Assembly: GCF_004348315.1 (NCBI RefSeq)
Contig: NZ_SMKC01000025.1
Coordinates: 1-39,445 of the forward strand
DNA: 39,445 bases
Source: Streptomyces sp. 8K308
GTDB lineage: Bacteria > Actinomycetota > Actinomycetes > Streptomycetales > Streptomycetaceae
Direction: 5' to 3'
The notes under the pieces are model-generated. The model was not told the DNA's origin and ran no database searches. It was given only the letters and a program-made list of their open reading frames with translations. Positions 7,057 through 14,935 of this stretch are shown one piece after another. The position numbers and the translations under genes were made by a program. Position 1 is the first letter of the stretch. Each line of letters starts with the position of its first letter.

Positions 7057-9204
7057 ATGGGCGAGAAGAAGCAAGGAAGCATGGCGTCACCACTCCAGGT
7101 CCAACAGGTCCGCCAAGCGCTGTTGCGCGACTATGCCGGGCGCATCTACGACGAGGATCTGAAGGGGTACGACGCGCGGGGGCGTGAACAGCGCTTCCTC
7201 TCCCGCGCGTTGACCGCGGCCGCCGTCAGGATGGTCACCGGATGCGACCACGAGGCGGCCGGCCGGGCCGTGATCGACGGCGAACGGGACCAGGGCATCG
7301 ACGGGGTGGCCGTCAGCGAGAGCTCCCAGGACGTGTGGCTCGTCCAGGCCAAGTGGAGCGACGACGGCAAGGGCAAGCTGGACACCAACGCGGTCCACAA
7401 ACTGATCGCCGGATTCCGCCTCATCGAACAGCGCAACTTCGACCGCTTCAACGACCGCCTCGGTGACCCCATCGCCGCCCGCGTGAACGCGGCGTTGGGC
7501 GACGCCCGGCTGAAGATCACGCTCGTCATCGCGGTCATGGGCCCCGGCCTGCTCTCCGACGAGGTCACGGCGGCCCTCGAGGACGTGTGCGACGACTTCA
7601 ACGGCGCCCTCGGGCCCGTGCTCGGCTATCGGGTCGTCCACGCCGCCGACTTCCACAAGCAACTGCGCGACGACCTGGCACCCGAGCCGGTCAACGTCAC
7701 GGCCCGAATGGCGAACTGGATCAAACGGGACGTGCCCTTCGAAGCGTGGCAGGGGACGGTGGCGGCGAGCGACATCGCCCGGTGGCACGCGGTGCACGAG
7801 TCCGGCCTCTACGAGGAGAACGTGCGGAACTCGCTCGGACTCACCCGCATCAACTCCGGCATCAAGACCACCCTGCTGACCGAGCCGGAGAACTTCTGGT
7901 ACTTCAACAACGGCATCACGGTGCTGTGCGACACCATCAAACCGACATGGCCGGGGCGCCGGCGCCCGGACGAGCCCGTGGACCTGCTCCTGGAAGGCAT
8001 GAGCGTGGTCAACGGGGCCCAGACGGTCACCTCGATCTACGAGGCCATGCGCCAGAACCCGGAGAGCGTCGAGGACGCGGACGTCACCGTACGGGTCTTC
8101 TCCCTCGGCGCCGAACGCGCCGCCTACGCCACCCGGATCACCGAGACCACCAACACCCAGAACGACGTCTCACAGCGCGACTTCATCGCCCTCGACACCA
8201 CCCAGGCCCTGATCCGCGAGGAGTTCCGGCTCTCCCTCGGCAAGACCTACGTCTTCAAACGCGGCGAACCCGACCCCTCACCGGACGCCGGCTGCTCGGT
8301 CGTCCACGCCGCCACCGCCCTGGCCTGCGCCTACCGGACGCCCGAACTCGCCGTCCGCGCCAAGTCCGACACCGATCTCCTGTGGGAACGCGGCACCGGC
8401 GGCGCGTACCCCCGCCTCTTCGGCGAGGCCCCGGGCGCCGTGGAGATCTGGCGGACCGTGCTCGTCTACTGGGCGGTGGGCGCGGCCCTGGAACGGCAGC
8501 GCAAACGGCTGCACGGCCGGGCCGCGGACATGGCGTCGCGTGGCGACCTGCTCGTCACCCACCTGGTGTTCCAGCTCATCGACCGGGAACAGATCGACGA
8601 CAGCTCCATCGACTGGCAAGCGGTGCTCGACCAGGTCCCGGACCTGACCGCATCGGTGCTCTCCTGGCTCATCTACCACGTGGACGCCGAGTACGGAAAG
8701 TCATCCTTCCTCAACAAGACCTTCGGCGACGAGTCACGGTGCAAGCTGCTCGCCCAGCGGGTGCTCGCCGACGCCCGACGCGGCGGCACGGTGCCCGTGC
8801 TGGCGGACGACTACCGGCCCCCGGCCAAGCGGGGCCGGCAGCCGCGGCGACCCAACGCCGTTCCCACGCTGGTCAACTCGGGGCGGCTCGCCAACGGACT
8901 GCCGCTGCGGTTCCTGCCGAAGTCGGACGCCGAGCGAACGGCCGTGGCGGGGTGGCTGGCGGAGGACCCGCGCAGGGGCCGGGCGACCTGGATCAACGAC
9001 CGTGTGCGGTGCCTGCTGTGGGAGTACGACGGTGGGGCCTACTCGGCCAGCGGACTGGTCACCCGTATCTGGGAGCTGGCCGGCTACGACAACGCGCCGG
9101 TGGCCGTGCAGGGACCGTCGAGGTGGACTGCCGACGGACAGAAGACCCTGTGGGATCTCGCGCTTGAGGTGCTTGAAGACGGTGGTGAGGAAGAGGAGAA
9201 CTGA
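7057..9204 (+). CDS. AIPR-family phage-defence protein with Mrr-like N-terminus
   Basis: A 715-residue protein. ATG 7057 has a GGAGG about 12 bases upstream; ATG 7081 with AAGGA nearby is an alternative start. The hallmark is ENFWYFNNGIT (278-287), the signature of the AIPR (abortive infection phage resistance) family. The N-terminus carries D78, GIDG (80-83) and LVQAKW (95-100), matching the D...QxK pattern of Mrr-type PD-(D/E)XK nucleases. The C-terminus, from about residue 610, is a separate domain with LLWEYDGGAYSASGL and a Trp-rich end, which I cannot name. The gap from the GmrSD-like gene is 90 bases and contains TATGATGATCT, so an extra promoter is possible. AIPR proteins are known from restriction and abortive-infection loci; the exact target here is unknown. 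Confidence 0.8.
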   Translation: MGEKKQGSMASPLQVQQVRQALLRDYAGRIYDEDLKGYDARGREQRFLSRALTAAAVRMVTGCDHEAAGRAVIDGERDQGIDGVAVSESSQDVWLVQAKWSDDGKGKLDTNAVHKLIAGFRLIEQRNFDRFNDRLGDPIAARVNAALGDARLKITLVIAVMGPGLLSDEVTAALEDVCDDFNGALGPVLGYRVVHAADFHKQLRDDLAPEPVNVTARMANWIKRDVPFEAWQGTVAASDIARWHAVHESGLYEENVRNSLGLTRINSGIKTTLLTEPENFWYFNNGITVLCDTIKPTWPGRRRPDEPVDLLLEGMSVVNGAQTVTSIYEAMRQNPESVEDADVTVRVFSLGAERAAYATRITETTNTQNDVSQRDFIALDTTQALIREEFRLSLGKTYVFKRGEPDPSPDAGCSVVHAATALACAYRTPELAVRAKSDTDLLWERGTGGAYPRLFGEAPGAVEIWRTVLVYWAVGAALERQRKRLHGRAADMASRGDLLVTHLVFQLIDREQIDDSSIDWQAVLDQVPDLTASVLSWLIYHVDAEYGKSSFLNKTFGDESRCKLLAQRVLADARRGGTVPVLADDYRPPAKRGRQPRRPNAVPTLVNSGRLANGLPLRFLPKSDAERTAVAGWLAEDPRRGRATWINDRVRCLLWEYDGGAYSASGLVTRIWELAGYDNAPVAVQGPSRWTADGQKTLWDLALEVLEDGGEEEEN

Positions 9205-9247
9205 TCAAGCCTTCCGGGCGCGGGGTGGTGGGCGTCTCGGACAGTTG

Positions 9248-9400
9248 TCAGCTCCTGACCCGTACGGGATCGCCGGCGTGCAGTCTCAGCGTGCGACCGT
9301 CGTCGAAGGTGAGCAACACGGCGAGCCCACCCGTGGCGTACTGGTCGACTCGCACGAGGCGCACCCGTCGCCATTCGCCGGACAGTCGTACCCACTGCCC
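9248..9400 (-). pseudogene. Start-less 50-codon domain in the -1 frame behind the HATPase gene
   Basis: On the minus strand a 50-codon stretch (GQWVRLSGEWRRV ... FDDGRTLRL ... DPVRVRS, then TGA) reads like a compact all-beta domain with good third-position GC. No ATG or GTG start lies in frame close upstream. It sits in the -1 frame of the HATPase gene, which runs over it in a less protein-like, Cys/Ser-rich tail. A frameshift mutation, a programmed -1 shift or a sequencing error could explain this. The reading frame is seen; the interpretation is open. Confidence 0.4.
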
Positions 9401-9867
9401 GCTCGCACGGTGACGGCGACGACCTCCGCCTCGGCGGAGTCGTGCGCCGGCGCCGGGGCCTTGAGCTCCGCCCACACCGTCTTCCCGGGGCCGTCTGCGC
9501 GGGTCTCCCATCCCCAGCGGTGCGTCAGTGCGGCGACGAGAAGCAGACCCCGGCCGCCGGTCGCCTCCGCGTCGGGCTCCCGCGGTTGGGGACACCCCGC
9601 GCCGGCATCGCTCACCGCCAAGCGCAGCAGGCCGTCGGCGACCAGGTGCGAGATCCGCACTTCGACCCGGGCGCAACCGCCCACGACCGGAGCCTGTACG
9701 GCGTTCGTCACCAGCTCGGACAGCACCAACTCCGCGGTGTCGATCACCTCCTGATCGAGGTGCCAGCCGCCGAGTATGGCGTGAAGCGCGGCTCGTGCCC
9801 TCGGCACGCTGCGGTGGTGTGGCAAGAGTCCAAAGCGTGCTCGACGTACCTTCGCGTGCTCTCCCAT
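9286..9867 (-). CDS. RsbW/AbaA-like HATPase (anti-sigma-type ATP-binding protein)
   Basis: A 193-residue protein from ATG 9867. Upstream in-frame codons only extend into low-complexity sequence from the control region. The GHKL fold is clear: N box SELVTNAV (50-57, N55), G1 box VSDAGAG (85-91, D87) and G2 box GGRGL (104-108), ending in GKTVWAEL. This is the small cytoplasmic HATPase type common in Streptomyces, related to RsbW and often found beside XRE-DUF5753/DUF397 pairs (whiJ and abaA loci), where it is thought to act in developmental or antibiotic control. It is transcribed divergently from the XRE gene across a 187-base control region. The last 45 or so residues are unusual (see 9248-9400), so the true end may differ. 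Confidence 0.75.
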   Translation of the reverse strand: MGEHAKVRRARFGLLPHHRSVPRARAALHAILGGWHLDQEVIDTAELVLSELVTNAVQAPVVGGCARVEVRISHLVADGLLRLAVSDAGAGCPQPREPDAEATGGRGLLLVAALTHRWGWETRADGPGKTVWAELKAPAPAHDSAEAEVVAVTVRAGSGYDCPANGDGCASCESTSTPRVGSPCCSPSTTVAR

Positions 9868-9904
9868 GGCGCCCCCGGAAGTTCGATGCAGCCTCAACAG
9901 GCCG

Positions 9905-10011
9905 GTTACTCGGTGTAGTTCGCAAGATTCATCGAGTAACAGCGTGCCGCTTCCGCTTCGGTTTGCGCAACGTTGAATGGATGCTTTGAACCTCCATTCA
10001 CTCGATCGAGT
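9905..10011. promoter_or_regulatory. Divergent control region with several inverted repeats
   Basis: Between the HATPase and XRE genes lie GTTACTCG (9905-9912) with CGAGTAAC (9933-9940), TGAATGGA (9974-9981) with TCCATTCA (9993-10000), and the perfect 12-bp palindrome ACTCGATCGAGT (10000-10011). The half-site ACTCG occurs four times, twice in each orientation. These are plausible operators for the XRE regulator acting on both promoters. The repeats are seen; the binding is inferred. Confidence 0.5.
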
Positions 10012-10054
10012 TGAACGTGAGGCGACGAGCCGCCGCCCCTGATAGGGAAGACGC

Positions 10055-10927
10055 ATGCCAAATGTGAAGCCGTCCACCGTGCTCGGGCGCCAACTCGGCG
10101 ACGATCTACGACGACTCCGTGAAGCCGCCGGTCTGTCGACGTTCCAAGCAGCCGATGTGCTCGACTGCACCAAGGGAAAGATCAGCCGGATGGAGAACGG
10201 TCACGTTCCCGTTCGATCTCCCGACCTCATCGCTCTCATGGGGGCCTACGGGGTCTCGGACGAGGAGACACGGGAACGCCTCATCGCGCTTGCCCGTAAG
10301 GCCAACCGCCGGCGCAGAGACGGATGGTGGCACCAGTTCGGCTCGGTGCTCGCTGACACCTACCGGGACTACATCGAGATGGAGAGCATCTGCGACCGCA
10401 TCCGGACGTACCAGGTGCAACTGGTGCCTGGGCTTCTCCAGACAGCCGAATACGGACGGGCTGTCACGGTCGCCTCTCGGGCGTGGCAGAGCGCTGAGGA
10501 GGTCGATCGGTTCGTTCAGGTGCGCATGGCACGGCAGGAGCGTCTCACCGACGAGTCACCGTTGGACCTCTGGGCTGTCCTCGCCGAGGGTGTGCTGCGC
10601 CAGCAGGTGGGCGGGTCGGCTGTCATGCGTGGCCAGTTGGAGCACCTGGCCACCATGGCGGAGCGATCCAACATCACCATCCAGGTGCTGCCGTTCTCGC
10701 GTGGGGCTCACTCGGGTATGTTCGGCCCGTATCTGCTGCTGAGCTTTCCACAGGTGGCGTCACTGGACCTCGTCCTGACCGAGACGCCGACGGGCAACCT
10801 GTGGAGAGAGCAGGAACCCGAGGTGGCTCGATACCGCGAGCTGTTCGACGATGCCCGCACCGCTGCTCTGCCGCCACATGAATCGCTCGGTCTGATTCGC
10901 CGCATCGCCAAGGAGTACGCACCATGA
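10055..10927 (+). CDS. XRE-family regulator with DUF5753 domain (WhiJ-like)
   Basis: A 290-residue protein from ATG 10055, with AGGGA upstream. An N-terminal Cro/C1 helix-turn-helix (about residues 10-65: LRRLREAAGLSTFQAAD ... ISRMENG) is followed by a DUF5753 ligand/partner domain (about 95-280) with typical blocks VPGLLQTAEYGRAV and LPFSRGAHSGMFGPYLLL. Proteins of this build, such as WhiJ, control differentiation and antibiotic production in Streptomyces and work with a small DUF397 partner; here the DUF397 gene overlaps the stop by 4 bases. The divergent HATPase gene completes the usual trio. It probably binds the inverted repeats in front of its own gene. It lies between two defence clusters, but such trios are also common elsewhere. 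Confidence 0.9.
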   Translation: MPNVKPSTVLGRQLGDDLRRLREAAGLSTFQAADVLDCTKGKISRMENGHVPVRSPDLIALMGAYGVSDEETRERLIALARKANRRRRDGWWHQFGSVLADTYRDYIEMESICDRIRTYQVQLVPGLLQTAEYGRAVTVASRAWQSAEEVDRFVQVRMARQERLTDESPLDLWAVLAEGVLRQQVGGSAVMRGQLEHLATMAERSNITIQVLPFSRGAHSGMFGPYLLLSFPQVASLDLVLTETPTGNLWREQEPEVARYRELFDDARTAALPPHESLGLIRRIAKEYAP

Positions 10928-11127
10928 ACGTGAAGTACCTGGAAAACCCCGACCCGGCTCGTCTTGCATGGCGTGCCAGCAGCTACAGCGGAGGCCAGGG
11001 GGAGTGCGTGCAGGTCGCTGATGGCGTTCCGGACCTCATACCCGTCCGCGACAGCAAGCGCCCGACGGTCCAGGTGATCGCCTTCCCACACGCCGCGTGG
11101 CGTGCCTTCGTTGCGACCCTGGGCTGA
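10924..11127 (+). CDS. DUF397 small partner protein
   Basis: A 67-residue protein whose ATG overlaps the XRE stop (ATGA). It contains the DUF397 signature WRASSYSGGQGECVQVA (residues 17-33) and the central VRDSK; the family's usual length is 60-80. DUF397 proteins are encoded with XRE-DUF5753 regulators and bind them, modulating their activity; some pairs have been discussed as toxin-antitoxin-like. Its last four codons form one arm of a hairpin shared with the convergent HEPN gene. Confidence 0.9.
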   Translation: MNVKYLENPDPARLAWRASSYSGGQGECVQVADGVPDLIPVRDSKRPTVQVIAFPHAAWRAFVATLG

Positions 11128-11143
11128 ACTGCGTCAGCCCAGG
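11118..11143. terminator. Bidirectional hairpin made from two stop-codon regions
   Basis: CCTGGGCTGA (11118-11127) pairs perfectly with TCAGCCCAGG (11134-11143) across a 6-base loop. Each arm contains the TGA of one of the two convergent genes (DUF397 plus, HEPN minus), and both proteins end in Leu-Gly. With only 6 bases between the genes this is probably the terminator for both. Confidence 0.6.
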
Positions 11144-11784
11144 ACCGTCGCGATGGCCAGTGCGATCCGCTCGATCCAGTCGACCGCGTCCGAGACGTCG
11201 GCGTCCGTGATCGGGCGGCGTTCTTTGAGGTCTCCGTCCAACAGATCCGCGTCGTGGGCGATGCGGTTTCGGCGGTCGGTGATCGAGATGTACTTCTGCT
11301 TGAGTGACTGGGCGTTCATGGCCGTGCGGCCGTGGTTCCACTCGTTGAGCTGAACGGCGGCCTTCGCCCAGATGTCCTCCTCCGTGACCAGCCTCATCGC
11401 CTCGCTGATCTTGCGGGGGTTCTGGAGGGCGGCGTTGCCCCACTTGGCCTTGACGTGCTCGGAGACGGCATCCGCCAGCGTTGTCGTGCCGCGCCGGACC
11501 TCCTCCACCTTGACGAGCGGCAGCTCGAACTTGGTGAGCTGGTAGGGCATGCCTGGGCTGTCCTCCGCCGCCAACTCGGCCACCCGCCGGTACAGCTCCT
11601 CGTGGAACCAGTGGTCGATCGCGCTCACGGCCTGGACCCAGGCGGCGCGGTAGAAGTCGCCGATGTCGATGACGGGGGACTGGAAGGGAGCCAGCGCCCG
11701 ACCGGCGACGATCATCTTCCGCGCGTACTCGATGTTGGTCAGGAACGCTCGGAACTCGCGTGTCTGCGGCTGTGCGGGCGGCAC
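11134..11784 (-). CDS. HEPN-domain protein at the end of the type I RM operon
   Basis: A 216-residue, mainly helical protein from GTG 11784, with GGGGGAG about 8 bases upstream. The C-terminal half holds DRRNRIAHD, an RX4H motif (R172 to H177) of HEPN ribonucleases; the preceding helix (LKQKYISITD) and the general build recall the RiboL-PSP-HEPN group. It starts 80 bases after hsdM in the same direction, so it is probably the last gene of the hsdR-hsdS-hsdM operon. HEPN RNases such as PrrC and RloC are kept silent by restriction complexes and cut tRNA when these are disturbed. PrrC has an extra NTPase domain that is absent here, so a functional parallel is inference. It could also be a stand-alone HEPN toxin without a visible antitoxin. 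Confidence 0.65.
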   Translation of the reverse strand: MPPAQPQTREFRAFLTNIEYARKMIVAGRALAPFQSPVIDIGDFYRAAWVQAVSAIDHWFHEELYRRVAELAAEDSPGMPYQLTKFELPLVKVEEVRRGTTTLADAVSEHVKAKWGNAALQNPRKISEAMRLVTEEDIWAKAAVQLNEWNHGRTAMNAQSLKQKYISITDRRNRIAHDADLLDGDLKERRPITDADVSDAVDWIERIALAIATVLG

Positions 11785-11864
11785 GGCAACTCCCCCGTCT
11801 CGCTTGATCGGAACCGGGAGTCAGCATTCCGTTACTGACGGGGGAGGGGCAAGTGCGGAGTCGA

Positions 11865-13424
11865 TCAGTTGCTTTCGGTTGGCTGGATCGTGTCGGTGTC
11901 GGCGGAGACCTCTCCGCCGAGCGCTTCGGCGATCGCCGCGAACTCGCTCAGGGCGGCCTGTAGATCCTCGACGATCTCCTGAGCGATCACCTCGGGCGGC
12001 AGCAGACTGTCAGCGTCATCGAGCGCCGGGTCCTTCATCCAGGTGATGTCGAGGTTCACCTTGTCCTGGGCGATCAGCTCGTCGAAGTCGTAGCACTTGA
12101 AGCGTTCGCTCTCGACACGCTCGCTGCGCGGCCTGTCGGCCTGGTACGCCTTGACGAACTCCTCCAGGTCGGCGCGGGTGAGCGGGCGCTGCTTGAGAGT
12201 GAAGTGCTTGCCGGTTCGGAAGTCGTAGACCCAGAGCTTGGAGGTGTTGTGCCCGCCGCCGGTGCGCGGCGGCTTCTTCTCGAAGAAGAGGACGTTGGCC
12301 TTGACGCCGCCGGCGTAGAAGATGCCGGTGGGCAGGCGGAGAATGGTGTGCAGGTCGAACTCCTCGAGGAGCCGGCGCCGCACCTTCTCGCCTGCGCCGC
12401 CCTCGAAGAGCACGTTGTCCGGGAGGACGACGGCGGCACGGCCATCCATCTTCAGCAGCGACATGATGTGCTGGAGGAAGTTGAGCTGCTTGTTGGTGGT
12501 CGTGGCACGGAAGTCGTCCCGTTCATAGGAGATGTCCTCGCGCTCGACCTTCCCGTCCGTTCCGACGACGGTGATCGCGGACTTCTTACCGAAGGGCGGG
12601 TTGGCGAGGACGAGAGAGGCATGCCTGTCGGGCTTCGCGGCGAGGGCGTCGCCGACCGTGATGAGGGATTCGCCGTCGGCGTCTCCGATCCCGTGGAGCA
12701 GCATGTTCATCGCGGCGAGCCGGGCCGTGCCGGTGACCAGTTCGTTGCCCCAGATCGAGCGGGTTCCGAGAGCGAGACGCTGCTCTCGGGTGACGTCCTG
12801 CATGTGGTTCTTGCGGATGTAGTCGTGTGCCGCGATAAGGAAGCCACCGGTGCCGCAGGCCGGGTCGGTGATGGTGTCCTCTGGCTGCGGTCGCATTACG
12901 TCAACCATGGCGTCGATCAGTGCGCGGGGCGTGAAGTACTGACCGGACCCGGTCTTGGTGTCCTCGGCGCCCTTGGCGAGCAGACCTTCATAGGCATCGC
13001 CCTTGAGGTCCGTTCCCTGGATCGTCCACTCTTCCTTGCCGATGAGGTCGACGACCAGCTTTTCGAGGAGAGCGGGCTCGGTGATGCGGTTCTGAGCCTT
13101 GGCGAAGATCGTGCCGAGGGTGGTTCCGGGGCTCTTGGCGAGCTCTTCGAGGATCTTGCGGTAGTGAACTTCGAGCTCGATGCCCCTCCGATGAACAAGC
13201 GACTGCCAGTCGCACTCGGGAGGAACGACGGCCCTGGCTTCTTTCTCGGTGAAGGGGTCGGAGGCGATCTCATCGACCATCTTCAGAAAGAGGAGATACG
13301 ACAGTTGCTCGACATACTCGATTGTCGAAAGGCCGTTGTCCCGTAGGACATTGCAGTAGTTCCAGAGCTTGGCGACCAGCGTGCTTGTATGCGCATGCGA
13401 CTGGACGGGCGTAGCTGAGGTCAC
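11865..13424 (-). CDS. hsdM: Type I restriction-modification methyltransferase subunit M
   Basis: A 519-residue N6-adenine DNA methyltransferase. GTG 13424 overlaps the hsdS stop (GTGA). An N-terminal HsdM helical domain (residues 15-140) is followed by GQYFTPR (161-167), the AdoMet motif DPACGTGG (187-194) and the catalytic motif NPPFG (275-279). It forms the M2S core with HsdS, methylating adenine in the bipartite site recognised by HsdS and thereby protecting host DNA from HsdR. Length and motif order are normal, and nothing indicates loss of function. The HEPN gene follows 80 bases downstream. Confidence 0.95.
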   Translation of the reverse strand: MTSATPVQSHAHTSTLVAKLWNYCNVLRDNGLSTIEYVEQLSYLLFLKMVDEIASDPFTEKEARAVVPPECDWQSLVHRRGIELEVHYRKILEELAKSPGTTLGTIFAKAQNRITEPALLEKLVVDLIGKEEWTIQGTDLKGDAYEGLLAKGAEDTKTGSGQYFTPRALIDAMVDVMRPQPEDTITDPACGTGGFLIAAHDYIRKNHMQDVTREQRLALGTRSIWGNELVTGTARLAAMNMLLHGIGDADGESLITVGDALAAKPDRHASLVLANPPFGKKSAITVVGTDGKVEREDISYERDDFRATTTNKQLNFLQHIMSLLKMDGRAAVVLPDNVLFEGGAGEKVRRRLLEEFDLHTILRLPTGIFYAGGVKANVLFFEKKPPRTGGGHNTSKLWVYDFRTGKHFTLKQRPLTRADLEEFVKAYQADRPRSERVESERFKCYDFDELIAQDKVNLDITWMKDPALDDADSLLPPEVIAQEIVEDLQAALSEFAAIAEALGGEVSADTDTIQPTESN

Positions 13425-14935
13425 AGCGGAAGCTCTTCCTGAACGGCGTTGGGTGCGGGAACGAAGCGTGCGGGCGGCGGCAGTGTATCTGTGCTAGGGG
13501 CGTCTCTGGAGCCGCGAGTCTGCTCGGTGCTGCACGTGACCCCACGCATTTGCTGCCAACTCGGCCCTTCGTGGCTACTTCGGTTTGCCGTTGAATGAGG
13601 CGCCTCCTCGGAGGCATCACTGGGAACGAGTTCCCCGCTGAAAGCATGCAAGAGTAGTGAAAGTCGAAGATGATTAGCCTTTTTAAGCGCTGCATCGAGC
13701 TGGTGGGTTAGGCGAGCGATGCGGTCCCCAAGTTGATAGATTGTGCTGACGATTCTCCGCTGGGTCGCCAATGGGGCGAGGGGTACAGGAATCGACGCAA
13801 CCTTTGCCTTGTTGAGTGCCGGTTGATTGCCCCCTGAACTGGCCCTGCGTGTCTCGAGATAGCGCTGCTCAAGAACGAGGTAAATATATTCTGGCAGAAC
13901 TCTTGTCTCGGATACGCGAATTGATGCACAATTTTGGTTATGCGCGGCCTCGATGTCAAGGATTGCTGCCTGTCCTCTCGTTTTCCCTTCTCCGATCATG
14001 GCGATCATCACTGTTCCTGGCGGATGTAGGCGTGCTTTCTTGTTGGAAATCGCTTCTTCGCTGATGTGTTCGCGAGTGCCTGAAATCCGCCCAAAGCTGA
14101 CTTCGCCGCTGGATACCCAAGGGATTGCCCCAGCCCAAAGGCTCGAGTTTGTGCGACTTGGAGTGGTGCCAACATTGACGGTGAAGAGGTCACCCACTGT
14201 CGTCCAGATCCATCCCCTTGGGATGCTCCAGGGGGTGTCCTGGCGAGCGAGATGTGCCCGTGGTCTAAAATCCTCCGCTGTTCCTTCTGAAAGGTCCAAA
14301 GGGATTCCTTCTCCGCGAAGAGCGCGGCTGATCGCCGTCTGTCGCACTTTTCCGGAGCGCGACATCGAGCGTCGCAACAGTGTGCCAGCAGTCTCGAGGT
14401 GGGACAGATGGTATCCGAGGGTCTCGATGATGCGGTGCTGTTCTGCAAGCGGGGCAATTGGGATCTGTAGGTCCATCAAGGCTGCGGTCGATAGCGAGGC
14501 GACCGTGGTTCCCGCTTTTCGGCACTTACGGAGAATGGGCCCCTCGTATGCGCGGAGGGCCCAAGCCACCCAGAGCGGTAGGATTCCCTCATGGGGATGG
14601 ACCGCCTTTATGTCCTGGTTGAGTGTTGCAGCGAATGGGATGAATGCTACGGGCACCTTGCGCTCCAAAATGCCCGACCGCATGACAATTGCGACCGATC
14701 CGGCAGGCACAAGACGTACCGCAGTTTTTTCTATCGCGGCTTTGGTGATGCGCTTCTGTGTTGTGGAGATTACCTCCTCTCCCATGTCCTTTGGGGAAAT
14801 CCAAGGAATTGATCCAGAAGTCCAGAATTCGGCGTGACTCTTTGAAGGGGTGCTGCCGCCGTACCAGTCCCCGAGGTCGCCAAGACGTACCGAGGACCAC
14901 CCTGTTGGAAGTCTTGCCTCACTCAACTTGCTCAA
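13421..14935 (-). CDS. hsdS: Type I restriction-modification specificity subunit S
   Basis: A 504-residue protein. TTG 14935 overlaps the hsdR stop (TTGA); it is a rare start, but the overlap and the nearby LPTGWSSVRLGD support it. Two target-recognition halves begin LPTGWSSVRLGDLGDWYGG and IPRGWIWTTVGDLFTV. Each is followed by PWIS/PWVS and a helical spacer (PLAEQHRIIETL and PLATQRRIVSTI), the classical HsdS duplication. A long Ser/Thr-rich tail ends in QEELPL. The gene is visibly less GC-rich than its neighbours, as expected for a gene whose recognition domains are exchanged by transfer. The two halves decide the two parts of the DNA target; the site cannot be read from sequence. Confidence 0.93.
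   Translation of the reverse strand: MSKLSEARLPTGWSSVRLGDLGDWYGGSTPSKSHAEFWTSGSIPWISPKDMGEEVISTTQKRITKAAIEKTAVRLVPAGSVAIVMRSGILERKVPVAFIPFAATLNQDIKAVHPHEGILPLWVAWALRAYEGPILRKCRKAGTTVASLSTAALMDLQIPIAPLAEQHRIIETLGYHLSHLETAGTLLRRSMSRSGKVRQTAISRALRGEGIPLDLSEGTAEDFRPRAHLARQDTPWSIPRGWIWTTVGDLFTVNVGTTPSRTNSSLWAGAIPWVSSGEVSFGRISGTREHISEEAISNKKARLHPPGTVMIAMIGEGKTRGQAAILDIEAAHNQNCASIRVSETRVLPEYIYLVLEQRYLETRRASSGGNQPALNKAKVASIPVPLAPLATQRRIVSTIYQLGDRIARLTHQLDAALKKANHLRLSLLLHAFSGELVPSDASEEAPHSTANRSSHEGPSWQQMRGVTCSTEQTRGSRDAPSTDTLPPPARFVPAPNAVQEELPL

Noticed and set aside
4429..7074. An 881-codon minus-strand open frame opposite the GmrSD-like gene
   Set aside because: Low-complexity Gly/Val/Glu-rich translation with no motif; the plus strand encodes clear DUF262 and HNH motifs.
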